NCBI RefSeq assembly: GCF_038050405.1
Contig: NZ_CP150900.1
Span: 2,294,001 to 2,358,000 of the forward strand
Length of the DNA: 64,000 bases
Source: Paraburkholderia sp. IMGN_8
GTDB lineage: Bacteria; Pseudomonadota; Gammaproteobacteria; Burkholderiales; Burkholderiaceae
Direction: 5' to 3'
Positions 28,038 to 37,033 of this stretch are shown one piece after another (positions within the stretch are counted from its first letter, which is position 1; each line of letters opens with the position of its first letter). The notes beneath the pieces were generated by a model, which was given only the letters and a program-made list of their open reading frames with translations, ran no database searches and was not told the DNA's origin. Both the position numbers and the translations under genes were made by a program.

Positions 28038-29075
28038 ATGCACGCCCTTTTCAAACCATGGCTTGTCAATGACGCGTTTGGCGACCCAGGTCTATATGTA
28101 GACTTTTGCGAAGAACGGCGTGCCCTCCTTTTCGATCTTGGCGATATCTCCAGGTTGTTGCCCTGCCAACTGCTGCGTTTGTCACATGTGTTTGTTACCC
28201 ATACGCACATGGACCATTTTTCCGGCTTCGATCGTCTCTTGCGCGTGATGCTCGGGCGCAAGGCTGGCATCGTGATGTTTGGCGGACCCAACTTTCTTAC
28301 ACAAATCGAACACAAGCTGAGCGCATATATCTGGAACGTGGTGCATCGCTACGAGGTCGAGCTGGTGATCGACGCGCGCGAAATCGGAGTGGACAGTAGC
28401 GGGCAGCGCGCACTCTTTTCCAGTCGGAGACGGTTCGCCCGCGAAGCCAGCCCATCCTTTGAACGATCTGACGACGTGGTGCACAACGAAGCAACCTTTC
28501 GCGTGCGCGGCCGGTTTGTCGATCATGACATCCCGTGCGTTGCGTACGTGCTCGAGGAGAAGGCCCGCGTCAAGGTCGCGAAGGACCGGCTCGCGGCACT
28601 GGGGGTGTCGACGGGTGCATGGCTGCGCGAACTGAAACATGCGGTGCTGACCGGCGCCCCCGACGAGACGCCCATTCAGGTTCAGTGGCGCGATCGGCAT
28701 GGCGAGCACGCCATGACCCGGCAGGTCGGCGAACTGCGTCACCTGATCGTCGACATCGTTCCTGGACAGCGCATTGGCTACGTAACGGATTTGCGCTAGA
28801 CGGAACCGAACGTAGAGACCCTGTCGGAGTTGATGCACGACGTGGACCTGCTGTTTATCGAGAGCGTTTTTCTTGACGAGGACAAGGCCCATGGCCTGCG
28901 CAAGAATCACCTGACGGCCCGCCAGGCCGGTCTGATCGCGCACCGGATCGGCGCCCGGGCGGTGGTACAGTTCCACTTTTCGCCGCGTTACGAAGGGCGC
29001 TCGGCAGCACTGATTGCAGAAGTGCAGGCGGTATGGTCCGCTACGCCGGTTCGGGTTGGCGAAAGGCCTGATTAG
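28038..29075 (+). pseudogene. RNase Z-like metallo-beta-lactamase gene interrupted by one amber codon
   Basis: The frame runs 253 codons from ATG 28038, meets TAG at 28797-28799, and continues in the same frame to 29075, giving a 345-codon gene split by a single stop. The first part has the Zn motif HTHMDHFSGFD (His55, His57, Asp59, His60); the ligands FIESVFLDED and HFSPRYEG lie after the stop, as in RNase Z/ElaC relatives. Loss of the second half should destroy the active site unless the amber is read through. The change is one base from TAC or TAT. It follows the FIST gene. Confidence 0.75.
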
Positions 29076-29272
29076 ACCGGGGAAGCTTCACCACCGACCG
29101 CTCGCTCATCGTCCATGGACTCCTTTGGCCACCCTGTTTCACGCGGCGGTTACGACGTCCTGTTGAGCCTGGAATGATAGTCAGGAATCGGCCACAAACA
29201 GCCGTTCGACCCCGTGACCTAGATCGTCAACAATCGCCTCCTGCAGGTCGCGAACGTGCGCGTCACGACAGC

Positions 29273-29370
29273 CGCAGTCGCCTCACGTCTTGCTGCGGAG
29301 GCGCGCTGAACAGACGGCTGTACTCGCGACTGAACTGCGAGGCGCTCTCGTCGCCAACTCGCGAAAAAAG
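29273..29370 (-). pseudogene. 3'-terminal fragment of an AraC-family regulator
   Basis: On the minus strand the frame reads GDESASQFSREYSRLFSAPP followed by QQDVRRLRLS and a stop at 29273-29275. This is the second helix-turn-helix and tail of an AraC/XylS regulator. Upstream the frame loses similarity at once, so only about 30 codons remain. It lies just downstream of the SnoaL-like gene. Confidence 0.55.
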
Positions 29371-29433
29371 GGGAGCGCGTATGCACTATCGCCCCGACAG
29401 AAAGTGCATACGGCGGGCGCGACTATCTTCCGC

Positions 29434-29850
29434 TCAGGCTGGAACCGCACCGATTTGCTGCAAGAGGGCCAAGAGGTCAGGTTGCCCGCGCTCTTCGACA
29501 ATTTTTCCGTTGGAAAACCGATAGAAGTTCACGGCCTGAACCTGGATCTTCTTTCCGCTCGCAGGCACGCCAAAGAAGGTGGCTTGGTGAGTACCGCGCA
29601 TGATGAAACGTGCGGCAACCGTGTCGTTTTCCGCGACCATTTCTTCGAGCGTCCAATGAATGTCGGGGAAACCAGAACGCATCATGCCGAGGATTTCCAT
29701 GTACCCGTGCGGTCCAATGAAAGGATCCGGGCTGACGGGGGCGTGGAAGATTGCATTGGCGTCAACAAGCTCTTCGGCAAGCGCCTCGCTGGCTGTATTG
29801 ATGAATTCAACAAAGCGGGACATCAACAGTTTGTTCGATTCGGCGGACAT
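29434..29850 (-). CDS. SnoaL-like / ester cyclase-type NTF2-fold protein
   Basis: The 138-residue protein has the SnoaL_2 pattern: LMSRFVEFINTASEALAEEL, HAPVSPDPFIGPHGYMEIL, WTLEEMVAENDTVAARFIM and QAVNFYRFSNGKIVEERGQP. Members include polyketide cyclases and ketosteroid-isomerase-like proteins; the substrate is not predictable. ATG 29850 is preferred over the frame start at 29886. It is divergent from a LysR gene across about 200 bases and is probably its target. Confidence 0.83.
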   Translation of the reverse strand: MSAESNKLLMSRFVEFINTASEALAEELVDANAIFHAPVSPDPFIGPHGYMEILGMMRSGFPDIHWTLEEMVAENDTVAARFIMRGTHQATFFGVPASGKKIQVQAVNFYRFSNGKIVEERGQPDLLALLQQIGAVPA

Positions 29851-30049
29851 GATTTGAACCTTGTAAGTGAGTGTGGTCGCCCGCAACGGCGTCGTTTGCG
29901 TGCACCGCCAAACGAGAGGCGGAGCGGGTTGCGGTCGGTCGCGTAAGTGCCGGGTTCAGCTTGCTTGCGACAACTTCAACAAGTCTAGACTGCAAATCAA
30001 TTTAGATAAATGCGTGATATCTTTGGACATTCACAACAGGACGTTTCGA

Positions 30050-30934
30050 ATGGATCGCCTCACGGGTATCAGCGTTTTCGCGAAAGCAGTCGAACTGGGT
30101 TCGTTCTCGGCGGCTGGGGATGCGCTTCAGATGTCGCCACAACTGGTCGGAAAACACGTCCAGGTGCTGGAACAGAGTCTCGGCGTGCGTCTGCTGAACA
30201 GAACGACGCGTAGGCAAAGCCCGACAGATATCGGCCGGGCTTACTACGAACGCGCCAAGATCATCCTCGCGGAGGTCGAGGCGGCCGAAAACCTCGTAGC
30301 CGAGACCCGTTCAGTGCCGACTGGCCGTCTGAAGATAAATGCGCCTGTGAGCTTCGGCATACACACCTTGGCGCCAAAGTTGCCGGAGTACCTTAAGGCG
30401 TTTCCGCAGGTCGCAGTTGACGTGACTCTGTCGAATCGAGCCGTCGATCTGATTGACGAGGGTTATGACGCTGTGTTCAGGATTGGCGAACTGGGGGATA
30501 GCGGCCTGATTGCTCAGCCACTGGCTCCATACCGGTTAGTGCTATGCGCTGCGCCATCGTATCTTGCTGCAAACCCGCGCATAACAGTTCCCGCTGATCT
30601 CGAGCACCATGAGTGTCTTGGCTTTGCGCATACTGAACTACGATCGGAGTGGACGTTTGATGGCCCTGAAGGCCGCGTCGCTGTGCAGGTTTCGGGGCGG
30701 TTCATGGGAGACCATGGGGAGGTGCTGCTGGCGGCCGCCGTGGCGGGCGTCGGGGTCATGCTTCAGCCCGTGGAACTGGTGAAGAGCGAACTCGATCGGG
30801 GCAGTCTGGTTGTTGTGCTTCCGGATTACCAGGCGCCTTCGCGGCCATTACACGTTCTATATGCGCGTGATCGCCGCGTGACGCCTAAGTTGAGGAGTTT
30901 TCTGGATTTTGCGCGGGAGCATTTCGGAGCTTAG
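30050..30934 (+). CDS. LysR-type transcriptional regulator
   Basis: The 294-residue protein begins MDRLTGISVFAKAVELGSF and has the HTH segment SAAGDALQMSPQLVGKHVQV, then a type 2 periplasmic-binding-like effector domain (PVSFGIHTLAPKLPEYL, GYDAVFRIGELGDSGL). AGGA lies 8 bases before ATG 30050. Divergence from the SnoaL-like gene suggests control of that gene. Confidence 0.9.
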   Translation: MDRLTGISVFAKAVELGSFSAAGDALQMSPQLVGKHVQVLEQSLGVRLLNRTTRRQSPTDIGRAYYERAKIILAEVEAAENLVAETRSVPTGRLKINAPVSFGIHTLAPKLPEYLKAFPQVAVDVTLSNRAVDLIDEGYDAVFRIGELGDSGLIAQPLAPYRLVLCAAPSYLAANPRITVPADLEHHECLGFAHTELRSEWTFDGPEGRVAVQVSGRFMGDHGEVLLAAAVAGVGVMLQPVELVKSELDRGSLVVVLPDYQAPSRPLHVLYARDRRVTPKLRSFLDFAREHFGA

Positions 30935-31364
30935 CGAAGTGATAGTTTCTCAGTGTTGTTCAAATGCCATCGGTGCCACACTCTGTCGAGCGGGCGCTGG
31001 TGGCAATGACCGCTTCGGGGAAAACTGAAGGTCTCGGATGGGTCGTCAAGCGTCTATCGCGGAGCTTTCCCTTTGGAGCGCAACGGACAGCCTTTAACGT
31101 AACTGAGATAACGAGAGATGTTGAATCGTCGAGAACTGGATTTGCGAATACATTCTCCTCGACAGTTGACCGACGTTCGTCGCAGGCATGCGGCAGCAGA
31201 TCAATTTAACTACCGGGTTGCGTACGGAATCGCGGAACGAGCACGGACAAGCGAGGCGGGAATGCTTCCGGCGGGGACATTGCGGAAAGGACTCAGCGAA
31301 CCGCCCGCTGCCCTTCCGGACTGCTAGACTGGAAGCTGCCCATGCAACCCATGGAGGAGGCATG
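30935..31364. other. 430-base gap, no gene recognised
   Basis: Short open frames occur on both strands but none has a start signal or similarity. The right edge carries a strong GGAGGAGG (31353-31360) belonging to the small gene that follows. Confidence 0.4.
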
Positions 31365-31577
31365 ATGTCCATCTACGTGGTGAAGACCGGTGAGCAGTTC
31401 CTCTCCACCGGCGAGGACGGCGACGTCGGCATGGCACCGGCGATTGAAAATGCCATGTCCTTTCTTTCGTATGAGGAAGCGGAAAAAGCGGCGAACGAGC
31501 ACGCCGACCCCGGATACGAAATCGTGGCCGTCTGCGTTACCAGACTGACGCGCAGTCCGTTGCTCGGCGCTCAGTGA
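31365..31577 (+). CDS. Small acidic hypothetical protein
   Basis: A 70-residue frame starts behind GGAGGAGG with two ATGs in a row (31362 and 31365); the second has better spacing. The product (MSIYVVKTGEQFLSTGEDGD opening, YEEAEKAANEHADPGYEI core) looks like a short alpha/beta domain with a conserved-looking SFLSYEEAEKAA helix. It is not assigned to a family. Confidence 0.6.
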   Translation: MSIYVVKTGEQFLSTGEDGDVGMAPAIENAMSFLSYEEAEKAANEHADPGYEIVAVCVTRLTRSPLLGAQ

Positions 31578-32583
31578 GGGAGGCCGCTAGCAATTTCGCT
31601 GGCGCCATGCGATATGGTCCTCCTGTTGGCTGCGTCCGAAATCATCCGCGAATCGGCTGCATCGCGCATCGAGATTCGCACGAGGCGGTCAACGTGCGCG
31701 TTGACCGCCTTCATCACGGGCTCATGGCAGCGAACGACGAACCGTCTTCTACGAACGCTCCCAGGAGTGCGGCAAGCCCTCCATAACTTGCGGTACAGAG
31801 TGCGGCGCATGGAGACCCGTCACCCTTGTTATTCACCCAACACCCCACCGCCGTTTCCGTGGCGTGATGAATACCGCCACTTGGCGGCCGCCACGGTCTC
31901 GCGCGCCTCGTGAGCACGGCGCTGTTTTGTCTCATTGCGGCCAGGAAGCGTCATTCGCTCGCACCGTCGCTTAGACATTGAGGCGTCAGTTCTCATCTGG
32001 AACCGGCCTTTGACCCGTCCGCTGAAAGATCGCTCGCCGGACGCGGCAGACGACTTGAGATTGCAAGAAGAGGCTTGGCCACCTGGATTTCCGCTATCGC
32101 TCGCCGGCAGACCGTGACAGGTCACGGCAAAAACCTGTTGACGTGCCTGAGACGAGTTCTTTTGCGGTCGTGCCCAAGGCCAGCTCCACAGTGTTCACCG
32201 TGTAGGCCGATTGTGCCGGCGCGGACGCGACCGGACTAAGCGTTGCCGCGAGGACGGTGGCGAGCCGGGCGGCAGACTGCACGTTCGCATCGGCGATGCG
32301 TGAGGGGCGCGCCCCAGGCCGCATGGGCGGTGACGCACGCCCACATTGATTTCTTTGTTTCATCTCCTATTCTCACTAGAAGCCATCGGGTACAGAGCCC
32401 CAATATGTCTTAAAGCAGTGAGGCTTGAATGTCAGTGTGGCGTTCGGACAGGAATGGTCACGTCCTGAATCCACACATCTCTGCCACAGCGTCGCATCAT
32501 TAACGGCCTGGCCGAGATGCTGCCGCGTGGCGAGTTCGTCGCTACTGTTTCTTGAGGACTTAACACTACGGTTGGAGGAAAAA
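31578..32583. other. 1-kb gap with only minor open frames
   Basis: I recognise no gene. A minus-strand frame at 32094-32363 has a hydrophobic stretch (LATVLAATLSPVASAPAQSA) that resembles a signal peptide, but it lacks a good start and continues without similarity. The end of the gap carries TTGGAGGA at 32572-32579, the ribosome-binding site of the next gene. Confidence 0.35.
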
Positions 32584-32841
32584 ATGGCAGATTGGAAAGT
32601 CGCCAGGGTCTCACAGGTTTTCGCAACAACCGATCCACTGTACGCTATGGTATTGCTGGAAGAATCACTGCCCGAAGGTGGTGAGGCGAGAACTTGGAGA
32701 AGAATAGAACCACGAAGCGCTGACGGCTGTAGTAATGTTTTTCAGATCGCAACAGGCGCTTGGGTAAGGGATCATGACCTGATCGTTTATCTGTTGAATG
32801 ATGCGGGTGAACTAACTGCCATGGCAAACTTCCTCACCTAG
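32584..32841 (+). CDS. Small hypothetical protein preceding the repeat gene
   Basis: The 85-residue product (MADWKVARVSQVFATTDPLY start, WVRDHDLIVYLLNDAGEL near the end) is soluble and mixed alpha/beta. TTGGAGGA lies 5 bases before ATG 32584. The stop is 14 bases before the start of the tandem-repeat gene, so the two are probably cotranscribed. No family recognised. Confidence 0.6.
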   Translation: MADWKVARVSQVFATTDPLYAMVLLEESLPEGGEARTWRRIEPRSADGCSNVFQIATGAWVRDHDLIVYLLNDAGELTAMANFLT

Positions 32842-32855
32842 GAGCGAGGCCGCAG

Positions 32856-33353
32856 ATGACTCCACGCTCCGAGCTAATTGCTCCCCCGGGCCAGAAAGAC
32901 CTCGAAGGCTTGCGGGCCCGACTGGCCCCCCGCTCCGAGGTAATGGCTCCCCCGGACCAGAAAGACCTTGAAGGCTTGCGGGCCCGACTGGCTCCTCGCT
33001 CCGAGCTAGTTGCTCCCCCGGACCCGAAAGACCTCGAAGGCTTGCGGACCCGATTGGCTCCACGCTCCGAGCTAGTTGCTCCCCCGGACGCGAAACACCT
33101 TGAAGGCTTGCGGGCGCAATTCGCTCCGCGCCGCGAGCCAATTGCGCCCCCCGGACCTGAGGATCTGAAAGGCCTGCAGGTCCGAATTGCCCCGCGCTCA
33201 GAGCCAATTGCTCCCCCAGAGCCGAAAGATCTGGAAGGCCTGCGGGCCCGGATGGCCCCGCGTTTAAAGCCGATTGCTCCGCCTGAGCCGAAGGATCTGG
33301 AAGCGTTGCGTCAAATAGCCTCACGCGCCGGGCCGATTGCTCCGCCGGATTGA
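32856..33353 (+). CDS. Protein made of 22-residue tandem repeats, unknown function
   Basis: All 165 residues are repeats of the unit LAPRSELVAPPDPKDLEGLRAR: seven full copies and a shortened last one. Each unit pairs a basic APRSE turn, a Pro-Pro-acidic turn and an amphipathic DLEGLRARL helix, so the protein may form a helical rod. There is no signal peptide or membrane segment. TAGGAG (32839-32844) lies 11 bases before ATG. The minus strand is also open through the repeats because the unit is a multiple of three; I favour the plus strand because of the close upstream gene and start signal. Family unknown. Confidence 0.6.
   Translation: MTPRSELIAPPGQKDLEGLRARLAPRSEVMAPPDQKDLEGLRARLAPRSELVAPPDPKDLEGLRTRLAPRSELVAPPDAKHLEGLRAQFAPRREPIAPPGPEDLKGLQVRIAPRSEPIAPPEPKDLEGLRARMAPRLKPIAPPEPKDLEALRQIASRAGPIAPPD
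32865..33326. repeat. 66-bp tandem repeats, seven copies
   Basis: The start of the unit (CGCTCCGAG or close variants) recurs at 32865, 32931, 32997, 33063, 33129, 33195 and 33261, exactly 66 bases apart. Copies 1-4 are nearly identical; copies 5-7 are more diverged. A 63-base variant copy closes the array. Confidence 0.95.
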
Positions 33354-33507
33354 TCTGACTGAACGCCGGAAAGCATCGGCGAGTCCTTGAGAGCAAAACT
33401 GCGATCGACACCGGACGGATTCCGGTCTATTCCCGCGTCGAGGAATTCCTGCGGCTGACCGCCAAGCAAGTCGCTGACCCTCTCAGAACGCCGGCAACAG
33501 ACGAAAA

Positions 33508-33533
33508 AGGCCGACCCCAAATGCGGTCGGCCT
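33508..33533 (-). terminator. Intrinsic terminator of the minus-strand pseudogene
   Basis: AGGCCGACC (33508-33516) and GGTCGGCCT (33525-33533) form a perfect 9-bp stem with an 8-base loop. Read on the minus strand it is followed by TTTTT (33503-33507), and it lies 24 bases after the stop of the remnant gene at 33558. Confidence 0.8.
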
Positions 33534-33557
33534 GGAGTTGCTTCAGTACATCACGGC

Positions 33558-33960
33558 TCAGTTCGTCACCACGCCGATCGTCGGCGCGGCCGAACTGTTG
33601 GCGTACCCAAGATAAAGCGTCTTGCCGTACAGGAACGACATGCCCAGTCCAGCGTCGGCTTGCCGAACAGTTCCTGCTGGATCGCAAGATTCGCGATCGC
33701 ATAGGACGTGCTGGCCGCCGGCTAAGCGAGCACCGACTGCGCGTTAGCTACCTGGAACGTCACGTTCAGGCCACTGCCGCCACCGGTGAACACCGTCGAT
33801 TGCGACGTCAGGCTGCTCGGACAATACCAGGTGATGCCCTCCACCGAACAGGTCGGCAACGGGGCATTTCGGCATATAGTCCGCGCCGGAGCCGCTTTCG
33901 ATGACCGCCGTCATGCTCGTGCCCTCCACCATCGTCACGTTGGCCGTCGACCGTTGAGGG
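33558..33960 (-). pseudogene. 3' end of a decayed exported/surface protein gene
   Basis: The minus strand reads VEGTSMTAVIESGSGADYMP near the right end, then AIANLAIQQELFGKP, and finishes in another frame GLGMSFLYGKTLYLGYANSS up to a stop at 33558-33560. The two frames would join if one base had been lost near 33660, and a stop also appears near 33725. It is followed by a good terminator. It resembles large Burkholderia surface proteins with Gly/Thr-rich C-termini, but the exact family is not certain. Confidence 0.45.
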
Positions 33961-34256
33961 TTCTATTGCTGCCGCACAGGCGAGACTGCATCGAGGGTCA
34001 GCAATGGGTCGAACTGGGTCCTTCATCGAACTTTCGAGTTCAGCCAGTTGCGGCCGTTCGCCGGTGCGGCTCGACCGGACACTCAAATGTTGGTTCCTTC
34101 CAGACAACGGACATCTACTGCTGGCTCGTTTTCGGACGCCTACTTTCAGTGCAACGCGAAGGCCGCTGGTGACACCGTTTCAGTTTTCGTTGTCAGGAAT
34201 AGAAGCTACAAACGAGAATACGCCGAGCGAAACAACAAATCACAGGCCTTAACACT

Positions 34257-35270
34257 ATGGCGACCCGCAAACTAGCAGACCTTCAAAAAGAAGCGACAGA
34301 AGCGCGTTCGCGCCTACTAATCGGAAGCTGGGACGCTGCACACCCAGACGTTGCCTTCCGGCTTGTGAGCCTCCGGGAACTTTTGAAACGACCTGAAGAC
34401 GACGAAATCAACCGACACGTTGTAGTAGCGACCGTCGCTGCTTTGCAAACCTACCTTCGAGGCGTGGTCGTTGCCCTATGCAACTTCGATAACACTTACC
34501 GTGTTCGCGCGGCCGAGCTGTTACAAGAAAAGATCTCCATCAAGGATGCGCTGGGATGGATCGGCGGAGCATCAGTGAGCTTTGGCGAACTGGTCGCCCA
34601 CTCGGCCACATGTAACTCAACCACCGACTACATCACTTGGATGAGTGCACTTCTCGCTGGCAACTTCCACGACCAGCTCAAAACCGCAGTACCTGAACTG
34701 GACGTCAGAAACAAAAAGCAACGCCCAGAACCAATCATCGCAGACGTCGACCTTCTGTTCAGCCGCCTTAGCGACCTGTTTCGATTGCGCCACATCCTCG
34801 CACACGAAGCAGCATCCGGCTTGCAGGTCCGCAATTCCACCGTATCCGAGATGCACAAATGTGCGTGCCTGCTGATCGAAGGCACGGACGCCGTTCTTTG
34901 GTCAACGGCGTACCAGAGCCTACCGCTAACACAAACCGAAATGAACATCCACGCAGCACAGCTTGCAACGAAAGCTGCATCCGCCATGGACGTAGAGCTG
35001 AACATCGGCCTTGCGTGCGCGAGCGACTCAACAATCACCGAATGGCTTACCAAGCATCAAGCCGAATGGATGCGTCTGTGCGACGACTGGTACAAAAACA
35101 CCTATGGCTCCATGCAAGGGACCATGTGGCCCTCAGTCGCAGGCGTCGATCGCGCCCGCGTAATCGAGGCGAGAACCGAGCAAATACGTCAATGGGTCCG
35201 CGTAATCCGCCCACCCGAGAACAACGGAAAACAGCAATACTGCGGCTTCGGCGGGTCGTTCGACTACTGA
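34257..35270 (+). CDS. HEPN-motif protein with LprI-like C-terminal segment
   Basis: The 337-residue protein has a helical region with the HEPN-type motif LFRLRHILAHE, Arg178-x4-His183, the catalytic signature of HEPN RNases. The C-terminal 60 residues (EWMRLCDDWYKNTYGSMQGT, then EARTEQIRQW) resemble the LprI/DUF1311 helical domain. No signal peptide is seen, so it acts in the cytoplasm if translated from ATG 34257. GC content is lower than in the flanks. It opens the cluster of immunity-like genes. A toxin or abortive-infection role is inference. Confidence 0.6.
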   Translation: MATRKLADLQKEATEARSRLLIGSWDAAHPDVAFRLVSLRELLKRPEDDEINRHVVVATVAALQTYLRGVVVALCNFDNTYRVRAAELLQEKISIKDALGWIGGASVSFGELVAHSATCNSTTDYITWMSALLAGNFHDQLKTAVPELDVRNKKQRPEPIIADVDLLFSRLSDLFRLRHILAHEAASGLQVRNSTVSEMHKCACLLIEGTDAVLWSTAYQSLPLTQTEMNIHAAQLATKAASAMDVELNIGLACASDSTITEWLTKHQAEWMRLCDDWYKNTYGSMQGTMWPSVAGVDRARVIEARTEQIRQWVRVIRPPENNGKQQYCGFGGSFDY

Positions 35271-35585
35271 AGCGCTTACCAGCCCCAACTTGATGGACTG
35301 TGCCCCATAAGCCCACGGAAGTCACGAAACACCTCAGCAGATCGCTTGTTTGACAGCCATGTCGTTTGTGTGAGGCTGAACGTGCGACCGTTCGACATCG
35401 AAAGCAGCCATTCCCACACCGCGACACCCAAGGACCGCAACGGGTCGCGTGCTGCCGATCGCGGCCTTGCGAGGTTCGGGCTGCGTATGCCACTTGCATG
35501 TGGCAGTGACCGGCCAGGTGCGGTCATTGGACTGATGGTGCTAGATTGGCGACAATCTGAAGCACCAAACTTCGAGCACTCCGAC
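35271..35585. other. 315-base gap, nothing recognised
   Basis: The plus strand is open through this gap into the next gene, and a minus-strand frame ends at 35276, but neither shows similarity. Neither has a convincing start. Confidence 0.35.
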
Positions 35586-36215
35586 ATGATCGTTAAATTC
35601 ATCCTCGAAATCATCGATGCGAACACGGCGTGTCCTGCAAAGAGCTTTGCGATCGAACTGCCAGATCCGTCTGTCGTTTCCTCTTTACTGGAGGACGAGG
35701 AATTTGATGCACATTGTGTCTATGAGTTAGACGCGCACGACACGGCTAGAATCTCAGCGCATTTCGGTTTCTCGGTTGGAGAATCGGCCTCAGCAATTCT
35801 GAGACCCCGTCATTGGCTTGATGACCTTCCTTACCAGGTCCACACAAATCGGGAGCTTGCGCTGATGCTTGACGGCGTGAAACCCTTTGCCGCTTTCGCC
35901 GCAGAATATCCATCGTTGACAGACGACAGTGTGATTCCAGAGCGGCTATTCGACCGTTATGTGGCGGCTGGACGATTTGTAAAGAGAGAGTACGTCGGAA
36001 CAAAGGTTCTCAAAGGCTACCGTACAAGGCGCGTTTTGTATGCGCGACCTGACGAAGCGTGGCGGATCGACGCCTATATACTTCTTTGGCATACAGGAGA
36101 AGTGACTGGCTGGAACGAAGCACTTGAACGCATGGAGGGCTTCCTTCTAGGTTACGAGGAGTGGCAGACAGACGCATACATTCTCGCGGTCAAAGCACGA
36201 ATGGGTGGCCAATGA
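35586..36215 (+). CDS. Hypothetical protein coupled to the Imm50-like gene
   Basis: The 209-residue protein starts MIVKFILEIIDANTACPAKS and has charged alpha/beta content with a C-terminal Trp-rich part (YILLWHTGEVTGWNEALERM). The frame is open upstream to 35346, with no similarity there. Its stop overlaps the next start (ATGA at 36212-36215), so the two are coupled. No catalytic motif is seen; being beside immunity-type proteins, it could be another immunity or antitoxin protein. Confidence 0.6.
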   Translation: MIVKFILEIIDANTACPAKSFAIELPDPSVVSSLLEDEEFDAHCVYELDAHDTARISAHFGFSVGESASAILRPRHWLDDLPYQVHTNRELALMLDGVKPFAAFAAEYPSLTDDSVIPERLFDRYVAAGRFVKREYVGTKVLKGYRTRRVLYARPDEAWRIDAYILLWHTGEVTGWNEALERMEGFLLGYEEWQTDAYILAVKARMGGQ

Positions 36216-36913
36216 AACTAAAGTCAAATTACGATAAGACGTTCCAGTACGTCCGCAAGAACGCACGAGGCTTGACGTATGACGTTGGGTACCACCTATA
36301 TCAGCGCGATGACGGTACATTTATCTACGGTTCCGAAATCGTCCAGGAAGCTTACGACGGTCGTATCGGGGGCGGGGCAAGCGTGCTGAATTTCCACGGT
36401 ACCAAGGAGCAAGCCGAGGAATATCTCCGAAGCGTACTAGAGGAGACGATAGAGAAGCTGCCGGAGTATTGGGAATCGAACCGTGACAGAAATCGCAATG
36501 AGACCGATGAGGGTGCAGTCAACGATGCATGGCTGATTCGCCGGATTTTTGGATACTGGCCTGAGTTTCACGATGCGAAAATGCTTTCCGTTGCGCTGCG
36601 CCGCCGTACATCTGGTGGGAGACCATGCACGGACATGGAGTTTTCGATTCATCATTGGGGCCAAGACAATCCGAACTCGAAAGGCGAAGACGTACATTGC
36701 AAGCTCACGTTTCTCCTGGAGGACGTAGCGGGGCAGGAGTTTGTCACTGACAACGTAGCCGATCCTTCGTATATCGGCGATTTGCGCTTTTCGCGGTGCG
36801 ACGACGGTCGCATCCAGGTCGATCTGGAGCCGTCCACCGGCTTTTCGCTCCTGCTCTATTGCATGGTCGCACGCGTGATGTGCGTTGAACGATATTCGCC
36901 CGAACGCGCGTAG
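36212..36913 (+). CDS. Imm50-like immunity protein with an extra N-terminal domain
   Basis: Residues 110-233 match the Imm50 pattern, IRRIFGYWPEFHDAKMLSVA followed by a beta-rich part (DMEFSIHHWG, HCKLTFLLEDV, DLRFSRC). Imm50 proteins protect against polymorphic toxins. Residues 1-90 (KTFQYVRKNARGLTYDVGYH) form a separate beta-rich segment not usual for the family. The start overlaps the previous gene by ATGA. No cognate toxin is seen in this window. Confidence 0.7.
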   Translation: MKLKSNYDKTFQYVRKNARGLTYDVGYHLYQRDDGTFIYGSEIVQEAYDGRIGGGASVLNFHGTKEQAEEYLRSVLEETIEKLPEYWESNRDRNRNETDEGAVNDAWLIRRIFGYWPEFHDAKMLSVALRRRTSGGRPCTDMEFSIHHWGQDNPNSKGEDVHCKLTFLLEDVAGQEFVTDNVADPSYIGDLRFSRCDDGRIQVDLEPSTGFSLLLYCMVARVMCVERYSPERA

Positions 36914-37033
36914 TCATGTGATATAAGACGTAGCGTCGCCAAAGACGCGAGGATCAGAGTTACGCCTTCAGCACGTATTCCGGCTGAGGTGTCGCTTTCA
37001 GGGCCGGCTCCATAACGCAGGGGATGTTGAGAA

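Noticed and set aside
32865-33326. CRISPR-like array
   Set aside because: The units abut without unique spacers and form one coding frame, so it is a protein repeat, not a CRISPR.
32812-33411. 199-codon minus-strand frame through the tandem repeats
   Set aside because: A repeat unit of 66 bases keeps every frame open, so the openness carries no information. The plus strand has the start signal and a closely preceding gene. I keep this as the less likely reading.
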